Source: Alphaproteobacteria bacterium (GTDB lineage: Bacteria; Myxococcota_A; UBA796; CAJQPC01). Taken from it: 64,000 nt of DNA. Where the stretch lies: positions 1 through 64,000 of the forward strand of contig JACKEV010000011.1 in NCBI GenBank assembly GCA_020632795.1, written 5' to 3'. Each line of letters begins with the position of its first letter. Position 1 is the stretch's first letter. Position numbers and translations under genes: made by a program. Of the stretch, positions 7,683 to 15,417 are shown piece by piece. The notes below the pieces were generated by a model. The model searched no databases, had not been told where the DNA came from, and worked only from the letters and a program-made list of their open reading frames with translations.

Positions 7683-9040
7683 GGCCCCTTCTTCCCCAAG
7701 GGCCCGGGGACCACGGCCACGCCGCCGCCCCCGGGCCGAGGTTCTTCGGTCCCTCGACCGAGGCCGACGGGACGCAGGACGGACAACGGGTCAGCGCTGT
7801 GACACAGGAGCCCGGTCCGTGAACCGGGCCCATCGGGCCTGCAGGCGTCGGAGCGAAGCCCCATCTGCCTGCCCACGCTGAGCTGGAGACCCGAAACCCC
7901 AGGTTGTCGTTGCGCCTGGACGGGTGCCTCCTGTTGCGGTTGGCGACCCGCGCGTTGGCCGGGGTGTTCCTCCAGGAGCCGCCCCGGATGACGCGGTTGG
8001 AGCCGTTCAAGCCGCCCGCCCCTTGCGGCCGAACGCCGCTGTAACCAGCTCCGACGGAGCTGGCCGGTGTCGTAGTGCTCAAGATGGGCGAAGACGCTGG
8101 ACAGCCGTTGAGCCAAAGCCGCCTCGTCGATTCGACCGGCCCGAGCGTCGGCCTCCAGCTCAGCAACCCGAGCGGTGAAGCGGCGCCAGCGGGCAGGGCG
8201 GACGCGCACCGTGCCCGGGTACACGCGCATCCCGAGGAAGGGCACGCCATCCCGAGTGGGCATCACGCGGGTGCCCGCCGCGTTGAGACCCAGCCCCAGC
8301 TCGTCCCGACCAAAGCAGCGGATCCGTTCCCTCAGCTCGCGCAGCTCGTCTCGCTCACCGAAGGCCAGAAGATCGTCCATATAGCGGATGTATCGCTTCA
8401 CACCCAGGGTGTCCTTCACGTAGTGATCCAGCGAGCCCAGGTAGAAGTTGGCGAGGTGCTGGGAGAGCAGCGTCCCGATGGCGAGCCCCCGGCGCTCAGG
8501 GCCAGGACGGACCACCAGCACACAGCGCCGGACCCAGCGAAACACCTCGGGATCCGGACCTCGCCGCTCCAGCCGGCCGAACAGGTTCTCCAAGGGCACC
8601 GTGGCGAAGAACGCCGCGATATCGGCCTTCAAGGCCCAGGGGACGCCCCGTGCGAAGCGCTGGGCGCGCCTGATGGCTCGCTGCTGCCCACCCCCCACGC
8701 GACAGGCATAGGAGTCGTGGATGGAGAAGCGCTCCAGATCCGGCAACAAAGCCGCGCAGAGGACATGGTGCACGACGCGGTCCTCGAAGGGCACGACGGT
8801 GATACGACGCGGCTTGGGGTCGCGGATGACGAACCGCGTCCCTCTGGAGGGCTGCCAGGCTCGGGGATGGTCCGCTCCGAAGCGTAGACCACGTTGGATC
8901 CGCAGGGCGTGGCGCTCGGCGTCCATCAGGAAGGCCGCCACCTCGGCACAAGCGCGCTTTCCCCGAGCGGCCCGGTGAGCCGCCGCCAGCACGCGCTCCA
9001 GTCGCGTGGCTTCGAACAAGCTCCACGAGGCGTCAGGCAC
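7679..9040 (-). CDS. DGR-type reverse transcriptase
   Basis: The catalytic domain fills residues about 1-340: VVPFEDRVVHHVL at 82-94 (motif 1), LKADIAAFFATV at 137-148 with metal-binding Asp140, IGTLLSQHLANFYL at 188-201 (the SQ of DGR enzymes where most bacterial RTs have SP) and YMDD at 220-223. It copies the template RNA into cDNA with errors at adenines. The start ATG at 9040 overlaps the Avd-like gene by 8 bp. The frame stays open for a further 113 codons to 7679, but this tail crosses the template repeat out of register and looks like compositionally biased read-through; the functional protein may end near 8020. The stop overlaps the GTG of the next gene. Confidence 0.92.
   Translation of the reverse strand: MPDASWSLFEATRLERVLAAAHRAARGKRACAEVAAFLMDAERHALRIQRGLRFGADHPRAWQPSRGTRFVIRDPKPRRITVVPFEDRVVHHVLCAALLPDLERFSIHDSYACRVGGGQQRAIRRAQRFARGVPWALKADIAAFFATVPLENLFGRLERRGPDPEVFRWVRRCVLVVRPGPERRGLAIGTLLSQHLANFYLGSLDHYVKDTLGVKRYIRYMDDLLAFGERDELRELRERIRCFGRDELGLGLNAAGTRVMPTRDGVPFLGMRVYPGTVRVRPARWRRFTARVAELEADARAGRIDEAALAQRLSSVFAHLEHYDTGQLRRSWLQRRSAARGGRLERLQPRHPGRLLEEHPGQRAGRQPQQEAPVQAQRQPGVSGLQLSVGRQMGLRSDACRPDGPGSRTGLLCHSADPLSVLRPVGLGRGTEEPRPGGGGVAVVPGPLGKKGP
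7883..8006 (-). repeat. DGR template repeat (TR), source of the template RNA
   Basis: A 124-bp segment just downstream of the RT catalytic domain. In coding sense it reads NRVIRGGSWRNTPANARV and on to LGFRV, with AAC or A-containing codons at the positions that vary in VR2. It aligns gaplessly to 10005-10128 (VR2): 12 mismatches, all at adenines of the coding strand (24 adenines in the segment), none at the other 100 positions. Codon changes include AAC to CGC, ACC, AGC, CTC and TAC. The shared end GGGGTTTCGGGTCTCCAG is the probable initiation site of mutagenic homology. The template RNA itself should extend beyond these limits, probably into 7800-8060. Confidence 0.93.
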
Positions 9041-9374
9041 GGGCCTTCTTCAGCCAGCCGCCGGTCATCCGACCGGCCTGCTCGAGCTGCTCACAGGCGT
9101 GGGCGAAGGCGCGATGATCGAGGTGGTTCTCGTCATGGGCGATCCGCAGGAAGAGGCGCAGCTTCTCCAGATCAAGGTTGACCCGCTGCAGCGCGGTGAT
9201 GCGCTCGTGGCCATATCGAGCCTCGATGATACGCTCCAGCACGTCCAGAGCCAGCCCGTCGATGCGGTTGCTGAGCGTGAAGCGCAGGCGCCTGGGGAAG
9301 CGCGCGGTGCGCTGAAGGAGCCAGCGGGTGAAACCCTCCCAGTGAAGGTAGAGCACCGGGACGTCAGGAGGCAT
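9033..9374 (-). CDS. avd: Avd-like DGR accessory protein (four-helix bundle)
   Basis: 113 residues from the ATG at 9372-9374, which overlaps the end of the HRDC gene by 11 bp; an upstream in-frame start at 9428 lies wholly inside that gene and is less likely. The sequence fits the DGR accessory variability determinant family: FPRRLRFTLSNRIDGLALDV, a long helical middle and the typical C-terminal block EQAGRMTGGWLKKA. Avd forms a basic pentameric barrel that binds the reverse transcriptase and is needed for cDNA synthesis on the template RNA in studied systems. The gene overlaps the RT start, as expected of co-translated partners. Confidence 0.88.
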   Translation of the reverse strand: MPPDVPVLYLHWEGFTRWLLQRTARFPRRLRFTLSNRIDGLALDVLERIIEARYGHERITALQRVNLDLEKLRLFLRIAHDENHLDHRAFAHACEQLEQAGRMTGGWLKKARA

Positions 9375-9840
9375 CGGCGGGCGCCTCGGGGGCCTTGGCG
9401 CCGAGGACCTCCAGGATGTTCGGTCCATACCGCGTCAGCTTCGCCTTGCCGATACCCTCGACGCGGCGAAGCTCGGCCAGGGTCTGCGGGGTGCTGCGCG
9501 CGACGGCCGCCAGCTCGCGGTTGCTCAGGATGATGTAGGGAGGGATGCCGTCGGTCTCGGCCCGGCCGTTGCGCCAGGCGCGGAGACGGTCGAAGCGCTC
9601 CAGCTCGTCCGGGCTCAGCCCGGCTCGGGGGTCGCCGCCCTTCTTGTCGGGCCTCGTCGTCTGGGCGCGAGGGCCTGATCCTTGACGATGGTGGACGATC
9701 AACAGAAGTCGGGGCAGCCCCTGGTGGTGGAAGAAGTGCTCGACAACGCTGACCACCTCACCCTCGATCTGCTCCAGGGGAGATGATGGGAACGCGCCCG
9801 TCGCCGGGTCCAGGCTGAGGGTGAGGAGGCTGAGCTGCAC
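9364..9840 (-). CDS. HRDC-domain DGR accessory protein
   Basis: 158 residues from the GTG at 9838-9840. The N-terminal half (LTLSLDPATGAFPSSPLEQI, then VVEHFFHHQGLPRLLLIVHH) is a small alpha/beta module seen with DGR-linked HRDC proteins. The C-terminal half is an HRDC domain (LERFDRLRAWRNGRAE, PPYIILSNRELAAVARS, LRRVEGIGKAKLTRYG), a nucleic-acid-binding fold of RecQ helicases and RNase D. HRDC genes are one of the two known types of DGR accessory gene; here one sits immediately upstream of an Avd-like gene. A longer frame reaching 10149 runs antisense-like through VR2 and is rejected. Confidence 0.85.
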   Translation of the reverse strand: MQLSLLTLSLDPATGAFPSSPLEQIEGEVVSVVEHFFHHQGLPRLLLIVHHRQGSGPRAQTTRPDKKGGDPRAGLSPDELERFDRLRAWRNGRAETDGIPPYIILSNRELAAVARSTPQTLAELRRVEGIGKAKLTRYGPNILEVLGAKAPEAPADAS

Positions 9841-9982
9841 GGAAGGCAGTCTACACCACCGGACAGAAACAGTCCGCCCCAGCGCTGCGGACGACGCGCC
9901 TCCGCGCCCGCGCTGGCCCTGCGGCTGACGCACGCCGGGCCTGGCGGGCGCCGTGGCGCTTTGAGGGCAGAGGGACAAAGGG

Positions 9983-12900
9983 TCAAAGGGCAGAGGGCAA
10001 GGACCTGGAGACCCGAAACCCCAGGTAGCCGAGGCGCCTGGACGGGGGCCCCCAGCTGCGGGTGGCGACCCGCGCGCGGGCCGGGGAGTTCCTCCAGGAG
10101 CCGCCCCGGATGACGCGGTTGGAGCCGTCTGAAGGTCCGACTGGATCAAGCTGAAGATCGCTGATGTCTGTCGTGTACCAATCCCAGACCCACTCCCAGG
10201 CGTTGCCGCTCATGTGGTGCAGCCCCCAGCCGTTGGCCTCCAGTGAGCCCTCACGGACCGGCGCCAAGCGGCTGTAGCCATCCTCGTCCCCGCCCAGGTT
10301 TGCGAAACGGGCGAGCTCTGAGGCTTCGTCGGTGCCGGCCCAGCGGTCCGCCGTCCCGGCGCGGGCCGCGAACTCCCACTCCGCCTCGGTGGGCAGCCGG
10401 TAGCCGTCGGCCTCAGGCACCTGGCGCACCCCCTCGCCCTCCACGACGTAGGCCGGCGTCAGCCCCTCCAGCTCAGACAGCCGGTTGCAGAAGGCGACCG
10501 CGTCGAGCCAGGAGACACAGACCACCGGCAGATCGTGTCCCAGGCCAGCCTGCTCACAGAACTCCTCTCCCTGCATCGGATCCACCCCCATCACCGCCCG
10601 GTACTGCCCCTGGGTCACCTCCGTCTCCGCCATCAGGAAGCTGCGGGTGAGCAGGACCTCATGCAGCACCTCATCGTCATCGTGCCCGTCCTCCCCGTCC
10701 GGGCTGCCCATCATGAACCGCCCCGCCGGGATGTCCACCATCGCCGGTCGCAGCGGCGTCCCCTCGATGCGCCTCTGCACGAACACGTCCTGCGGGATGG
10801 TCCACAGCGGCCGGGGCGGGGCGGCCTCCGCAGGCTCCGGGGGCCAGGCCACCACCACCAGCGTCAGCGCCGCCACGACCGCCGCCGCGCCCAGCTCCAG
10901 CGCGAGGGGCAGAGGCGAGCGCAGCGTGAGCACCTCGCGCCAGGGCACGTCCTCGCCCTCCCGCTCCCTGGCGTCCAGGGTGTCCTGGATGGAGGCCGGG
11001 AGCGCGTCCCGCCCGGTCCGCGCCGCCTGGTCCTGCTTCCGGGCGACCCACTCCCCGACCTCGCGGTGGGTGGCGCCGCGCTGAAGCAGGCGCTGCATCA
11101 GGCGCTCGCCCTCGGCCTCGCCCAGCTCCAGCAGGTGCCTGGCACGCCGGAAGGTCCACAGCTCAAGCTCCAGTTCGTCCTCGGGCGGGACATCCCCGAG
11201 CTGGCGCAGCAGCAGCGCGTCGGCGCGGGCCAGCAGCGCGGGATCGTCGCAGCGCCGCTCCAGCTCCGCGATGAGGTCGGGGTGGATGTCCAGGGCCCGA
11301 CCGCCAGAGGTTTCGGGCTTCTTGACCCGCTCCGAGGACGCCCCGGCCGCCCGGGCGTTCTCCAGCGCGATTCGGTCCCACAGGAGCTGCAGCGCGCGCG
11401 CATCCCCCAGCGCCTCGGACAGCTCCGGGAACCCACCGCCCTCCCGGAAGTGCTGGAGCTGGTCCCAGGTGGCGTCGGGCACCCGAGCGCCCAGGGCGGC
11501 CCAGGTCCACAGCGCCCGGTCAAGCGCGGGGTCGGTCCCGGGGTTCGGCAAGTCCTCCCAGGCGTCCGGCGCCGCCCCCTCCGCCCCCAGGGAGAACCAG
11601 TCACACAAGGCCAGCAGGCCCTTCGCGGTGAAGGGGAAGCGGGGGAGGCCGGCGGTGTGGACGAAGCGGCGCACGGCCTCGGCGTCCACGGGGTCCCGCT
11701 GGTCGAGCGGGGTGGGGTTGGCGTCGATCCAGGCCCGCATGGGCCAGGCACGCAGCAGGCCCAGCCAAGGGGCCTCCAGGCCGTCCCGGTCGGCCGGCAC
11801 CAGCGCTCGGGAGAACACCCACATCGGCACCTGGGCGCGGTGCCGCGCGAGCTGCTCCAGGGGCCAGGTCACCCCGCTCTCCAGGCTGGTCAGCAGGGTG
11901 GGGTTGCCGGGGCCGAAGGTCCAGCGCTCGATGCGCACCCCCTGGCGGCGCCAGTCCAGCAGCAGGCGCTGGAAGGGCTGGAGGAAGGGGTGGTCCCCCT
12001 GCTCGACGTCGATGAGGACCAGCAGGGTGGTGGGCACCTCCGTGGCGGCGAGCTGCGGGGAGAAGCGCCCGGCGGCGGCCAGGGTGGCGCGCACGCTCCG
12101 GGGGACGTCCAGCTCGCGGCGCTCCCCCAGGTGGCGCAGGCGGCCCAGGTGGCGGGCGCAGTCCTGGCGCACCGCCGCGGTGAAGGGCGGCTTGACGGGC
12201 ACCGTGTAGCGGAGCTGGAGCACGGTGCCGGTCTGCGCGCGGCGCTTCTCCAGGGTGACGCGGAGGCTGTGTTGGTCGGATGTGCGGCGGTCGCGGGCGG
12301 CTTGGAGGCGGGCCTGGCGGGGAGCGTCTGTCACGTCCAAGAGCCAGTGAAACGGCCTTTCAACTGTGTACCAAAAGAGGAGGGTTATGCCGATTCCGAT
12401 CAACCACACCGGCAGGGCGACGATTGCGACCGTACAGCCTCGTAGGTCAATATCATCAGGATCTACCTGGCGCTCAGATTGGGCGACATTGGGATCTGGC
12501 AGATACGGCTCCACATAAGATCCAACTGTTTCTTCTACATCCCCAATTAGATGACCCAGATCCGCAACCAATCTCACGGCCTTCTTCCATGATTCGGTTT
12601 GCGAAAGTCCAGGCAATAGAAGGAGTCTGCTCGAAATAGAACACAATACAAATGTCAAACCCAGACACGCTGCAAGAGGTGCATCCATACCTCGGAATGC
12701 GGAGATCTCATAGCTGAGATGTCGTCGCCACCTCCTCCAGAACCCCTCGACGGGAGCCGGGCTGGCCTCCACCTCCACCCGCACCGTCGCCTCCGCCCGC
12801 GACGCCAACGGCCGCTCGGCGTAGGTCACCGCGACGTCCCGGACGGGCACTCGCTCTACCTCAGGCCCCTGAACCGCCACCGGCTCCGTCACCAACGGCC

Positions 12901-13255
12901 CCGACGGCCCCGGGAACCGCCACACAAACACCCCCACCATCACCCACAGAGCCACCAGCGCCGCCCACATCCCCCAGGGCTGTCCACGCCGCGACCGCAC
13001 GGCGGGCGCCGCCTCGACCCCGCGACCGCAGCGCTCAAACAGCGCGCCGATCGCCTCGGTCTGCGCCTCGCTGCGCGCGAGCACCGCCACCAGCGCGTGC
13101 TTCAGCTCCTGCGGGTGCTCCATCCACCACGCCTCGGGCTGCGCGCGCAGCAGCCCCTCCACCCGGTCGTGGTCCCGCAGGTCCAGCGGCCGGATCTGCC
13201 CGTGCACAAGCTTCAGGAAGTCCTCGACCGTGTCCGGCGTCCAGCCCGGCGACAT
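9983..13255 (-). CDS. DGR target protein 2: large membrane protein with C-terminal FGE/C-type-lectin domain carrying VR2
   Basis: 1090 residues. In order: a helical N-terminal domain (1-90), membrane helices at about 94-112, 194-214 and 274-296, a long soluble region (300-780) whose part near 395-480 (TTLLVLIDVEQGDHPF) resembles a degenerate vWA or Rossmann core, a fourth helix at about 783-803, and an FGE-fold domain at about 836-1088 (FMMGSPDGEDG, EVTQGQYRAVMG, YRLPTEAEWEFAARAG, GNAWEWVW, RGGSW). The true FGE catalytic Cys pair is missing. Residues about 1043-1084 are VR2. The start ATG overlaps the stop of the MoxR-type ATPase gene (TGATG). Four helices put the N-terminus and the FGE domain on the same side, but orientation is unresolved. 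Likely role: diversified recognition subunit. Confidence 0.88.
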   Translation of the reverse strand: MSPGWTPDTVEDFLKLVHGQIRPLDLRDHDRVEGLLRAQPEAWWMEHPQELKHALVAVLARSEAQTEAIGALFERCGRGVEAAPAVRSRRGQPWGMWAALVALWVMVGVFVWRFPGPSGPLVTEPVAVQGPEVERVPVRDVAVTYAERPLASRAEATVRVEVEASPAPVEGFWRRWRRHLSYEISAFRGMDAPLAACLGLTFVLCSISSRLLLLPGLSQTESWKKAVRLVADLGHLIGDVEETVGSYVEPYLPDPNVAQSERQVDPDDIDLRGCTVAIVALPVWLIGIGITLLFWYTVERPFHWLLDVTDAPRQARLQAARDRRTSDQHSLRVTLEKRRAQTGTVLQLRYTVPVKPPFTAAVRQDCARHLGRLRHLGERRELDVPRSVRATLAAAGRFSPQLAATEVPTTLLVLIDVEQGDHPFLQPFQRLLLDWRRQGVRIERWTFGPGNPTLLTSLESGVTWPLEQLARHRAQVPMWVFSRALVPADRDGLEAPWLGLLRAWPMRAWIDANPTPLDQRDPVDAEAVRRFVHTAGLPRFPFTAKGLLALCDWFSLGAEGAAPDAWEDLPNPGTDPALDRALWTWAALGARVPDATWDQLQHFREGGGFPELSEALGDARALQLLWDRIALENARAAGASSERVKKPETSGGRALDIHPDLIAELERRCDDPALLARADALLLRQLGDVPPEDELELELWTFRRARHLLELGEAEGERLMQRLLQRGATHREVGEWVARKQDQAARTGRDALPASIQDTLDAREREGEDVPWREVLTLRSPLPLALELGAAAVVAALTLVVVAWPPEPAEAAPPRPLWTIPQDVFVQRRIEGTPLRPAMVDIPAGRFMMGSPDGEDGHDDDEVLHEVLLTRSFLMAETEVTQGQYRAVMGVDPMQGEEFCEQAGLGHDLPVVCVSWLDAVAFCNRLSELEGLTPAYVVEGEGVRQVPEADGYRLPTEAEWEFAARAGTADRWAGTDEASELARFANLGGDEDGYSRLAPVREGSLEANGWGLHHMSGNAWEWVWDWYTTDISDLQLDPVGPSDGSNRVIRGGSWRNSPARARVATRSWGPPSRRLGYLGFRVSRSLPSAL
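10005..10128 (-). repeat. DGR variable repeat VR2
   Basis: Pairs with the template repeat at 7883-8006 (offset 2122). Twelve of 124 positions differ and every difference is at a template adenine in coding sense. The amino-acid changes are clustered at N, R, H, D and T codons between RGGSWRN and LGFRV, the ligand-facing part of the lectin-like fold in studied DGR proteins. No difference has accumulated outside adenines, so the target was probably rewritten recently. Confidence 0.93.
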
Positions 13256-14319
13256 CAGCGGGCCTCGGCGCTCTGGGGCTGGAGCCGGGTCAGGTCGTCG
13301 ACCATCTTCACCAGACAGCCCAGCTCGGGCAGGCTGCGCCAGGCCGGGGCCTGCTTCGCGTCCACCTGCCCCTCGATCTCGGTCAGGGCCTCCACCACCG
13401 CGCCCCGATCCGGGCGGGCCCGCACCGCCCCGGCCCAGGCGATCAACTCCGAGGTCCCCGGCTTCTTCACCCAGCCCGGGTGCCTCCTGAAGTGCCGGAA
13501 CACCCGCAGGGTCTGCAGCAGCAGGCCCTTGGTGTCGCCGTCCGCGTCGTCGTCCAGGTGGTGGGCCTCCAGGATACGCTTGAGGTGGCGCGGGTCGTCG
13601 GGGAACTCGATGTGGTGGAACACGCAGCGGCGGAGGAAGGCGTCGGGGAGCTGACGCTCGACGTTGGAGGTCAGCACCACCAGCGGCGCGGCCGCACCAG
13701 GAGACCGGGTCATGCGGCGGCGCCAGGTGCTCGCGTCGTCGGGGTCGATGGGCCGCTCCGGGTCGAGGTCCGGCGGGATCTCCTCGACGTCGAAGCCGTC
13801 CAGGTGCTCCAGCTCCATGAGCAGGTCGTTGGGCATGTCACGAGGCGCTTTGTCGATCTCGTCGATGAGCACCACCCGGGGCCGCGGGCTCGCGCGCACG
13901 ATGGCCCGCCCAAGGGCCTCCAGGCGGATGAAGCGCCGCACGTCGCGCACCTGGGCGAGGTGCCGGTCCAGCGCTGCCCGGCGCGCGGCGGGGTCGTCCG
14001 GGTACAGCGCAGCCTCGGCCTGGCCCAGCGCCCCGGCGAGCTGGATCTCCCCGAAGCGGCGCACCGCGTCATAGCGGTACAGCAGGTCCCGCGCGCGGGT
14101 GTCGCTGCGCACCTGGAAGCGCTCCGGCGGCCCCTGCCCGAGGTAGCTGGCGGCGGCGTAGGCGAAGTCGGTCTTGCCGCAGCCGGCCTCGCCGGTGAGC
14201 AGCAGGGGGGCGCCCAACACCAGGGCGGCGTTGGCCGCGCCCAGCAGGGCGGGGCTGGGGTAGTAGCGGTGGCCCCCCTTGCCGGTGTAGGCGAAGTCCT
14301 GGGGCAGACGGTCGGGCAC
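13255..14319 (-). CDS. MoxR-type AAA+ ATPase
   Basis: 354 residues. Walker A LLTGEAGCGKTDF (about 40-52), Walker B RVVLIDEIDKAPRDMPN (about 150-166), sensor-1 VVLTSN, then the arginine-finger region PDAFLRRCVFHHIEFPD. MoxR ATPases are hexameric remodelling machines that usually act with a vWA partner; here the next gene, overlapping by stop/start, is the membrane FGE protein whose central region may supply a vWA-like partner. Nine bases separate it from the upstream adaptor gene. In conflict systems of multicellular bacteria MoxR-type ATPases are thought to couple a sensor to an effector. Confidence 0.88.
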   Translation of the reverse strand: MPDRLPQDFAYTGKGGHRYYPSPALLGAANAALVLGAPLLLTGEAGCGKTDFAYAAASYLGQGPPERFQVRSDTRARDLLYRYDAVRRFGEIQLAGALGQAEAALYPDDPAARRAALDRHLAQVRDVRRFIRLEALGRAIVRASPRPRVVLIDEIDKAPRDMPNDLLMELEHLDGFDVEEIPPDLDPERPIDPDDASTWRRRMTRSPGAAAPLVVLTSNVERQLPDAFLRRCVFHHIEFPDDPRHLKRILEAHHLDDDADGDTKGLLLQTLRVFRHFRRHPGWVKKPGTSELIAWAGAVRARPDRGAVVEALTEIEGQVDAKQAPAWRSLPELGCLVKMVDDLTRLQPQSAEAR

Positions 14320-14328
14320 GGGGGCTCC

Positions 14329-15396
14329 TCAGAGGCTGCTCAGCTCCCGCTGGAGCAGGCGAGCGAGGTTGTAGAAGTCGGCGTCGCGGGACAGGTGCTT
14401 CTCGACGAAGCCCAGGATCTCCTCGCGGACCTGCGCGGGGGGCGGCGGGCTGTGGTCGTCGAGGAAGTCCTCCACGTCCTCCAGCGTGGGCGTCCTGAGG
14501 GGGCGCAGGCGCACGAAGGAGAAGCTGCCGAGCGGCGCCTCGACCAACGGATCGATGAGCCAGGCCGGCTTGGGCGAGGCCGGATCCTCGGTCTCCACGC
14601 AGACCAGCGCGACGATCGGGTGCCGGGCGGCGGCCGGCCCGGCGAGCTCGGGGATGGAGGCCAGGAACGCCGCGAGCGCCTCGCGGTCGATGTCCGTGAG
14701 CTGGACCTCGGCCAGGGGGTGGCCGTGGACCTCGATGAGCAGCGGCGCGACCTGGGCGGCGGCCTGCAGGGCCTCGGCCGCGTCCCCCTGGCCCAGGGCG
14801 GTGGCCAGCAGGCTCTGCCAGCCGTACTCGCTCTCTGGCCGCTCGTGCCCCCGGGTCCAGGGCACGACGATCGGGCGGACCTTGCGCGTGCTGCGGGCCC
14901 AGCGGACCGCCCACTGGGCGAAGAGGTCGACGTGCTGCCGCCCGTCCCCGCAGGCCAGGAGGATGGCGTCGGTGCTGCGCTCGAAGGTCTTGCGCAAGCG
15001 CTCTCGCTGGTGGGAGCGGTCCAGGCCCAGGGCCTCGAAGAAGACCTCGCGATAGCCGGCGGACGCCGCGGCTGGCGCGCGGGGCAGGGGCTCCACGGGG
15101 GCCGGCACGAGCTGCGGCGCGTCGTCCAGCAGGGCCACGAGCCTCGGGGAGAGCGGCACGCCGTTGTCTCGGAGCGCCTTGGCCATGCGCGTCGCGGCTG
15201 ACCGGGGAGAGCAAAAGGCCTGCACATGCTCCATGTAGGTCATGACCCGAAGTCTGGGGCCCGCAGTCCCACCAGGGAGGTCCTCGGGCCGGACGTCCGG
15301 CGTCGCCGCGCAGACCCGGTGGAACACGCCCAGGTCCAGGACCAGCAGCGTCGCCTCGATGTCCTTCAACGCCTCCCGCATCCGACGGTCTCCCAT
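14329..15396 (-). CDS. Putative adaptor: death-like/effector-associated N-terminus plus degenerate NTPase-like region
   Basis: 355 residues from the ATG at 15394-15396, which has GGAG nine bases upstream; an alternative start at 15426 would overlap the divergent CHAT gene. The first 90 residues (DIEATLLVLDLGVFHRVC, then MEHVQAFCSPRSAATRMAKA) have the size and pattern of a small helical effector-associated domain. Residues about 115-330 resemble the inactive STAND-like (iSTAND) regions that follow such domains in bacterial conflict proteins: no Walker A is visible, but strands such as DAILLACGDG and RHPIVALVCVET alternate with helices. First gene of the DGR operon. Assignment is by pattern and context. 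Confidence 0.55.
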   Translation of the reverse strand: MGDRRMREALKDIEATLLVLDLGVFHRVCAATPDVRPEDLPGGTAGPRLRVMTYMEHVQAFCSPRSAATRMAKALRDNGVPLSPRLVALLDDAPQLVPAPVEPLPRAPAAASAGYREVFFEALGLDRSHQRERLRKTFERSTDAILLACGDGRQHVDLFAQWAVRWARSTRKVRPIVVPWTRGHERPESEYGWQSLLATALGQGDAAEALQAAAQVAPLLIEVHGHPLAEVQLTDIDREALAAFLASIPELAGPAAARHPIVALVCVETEDPASPKPAWLIDPLVEAPLGSFSFVRLRPLRTPTLEDVEDFLDDHSPPPPAQVREEILGFVEKHLSRDADFYNLARLLQRELSSL

Positions 15397-15417
15397 TGCG
15401 TCTCCGAGGAGGGCATT

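Noticed and set aside
7585..8250. ORF of 221 codons whose middle encodes an FGE-like C-terminus
   Set aside because: It is the template repeat read in coding sense plus read-through. It lacks the rest of an FGE domain and overlaps the RT gene in another frame.
9841..10149. N-terminal extension of the HRDC gene to 10149
   Set aside because: It would run through VR2 of the upstream gene in a different frame. The sequence is compositionally biased, and the GTG at 9840 begins exactly where the conserved domain starts.
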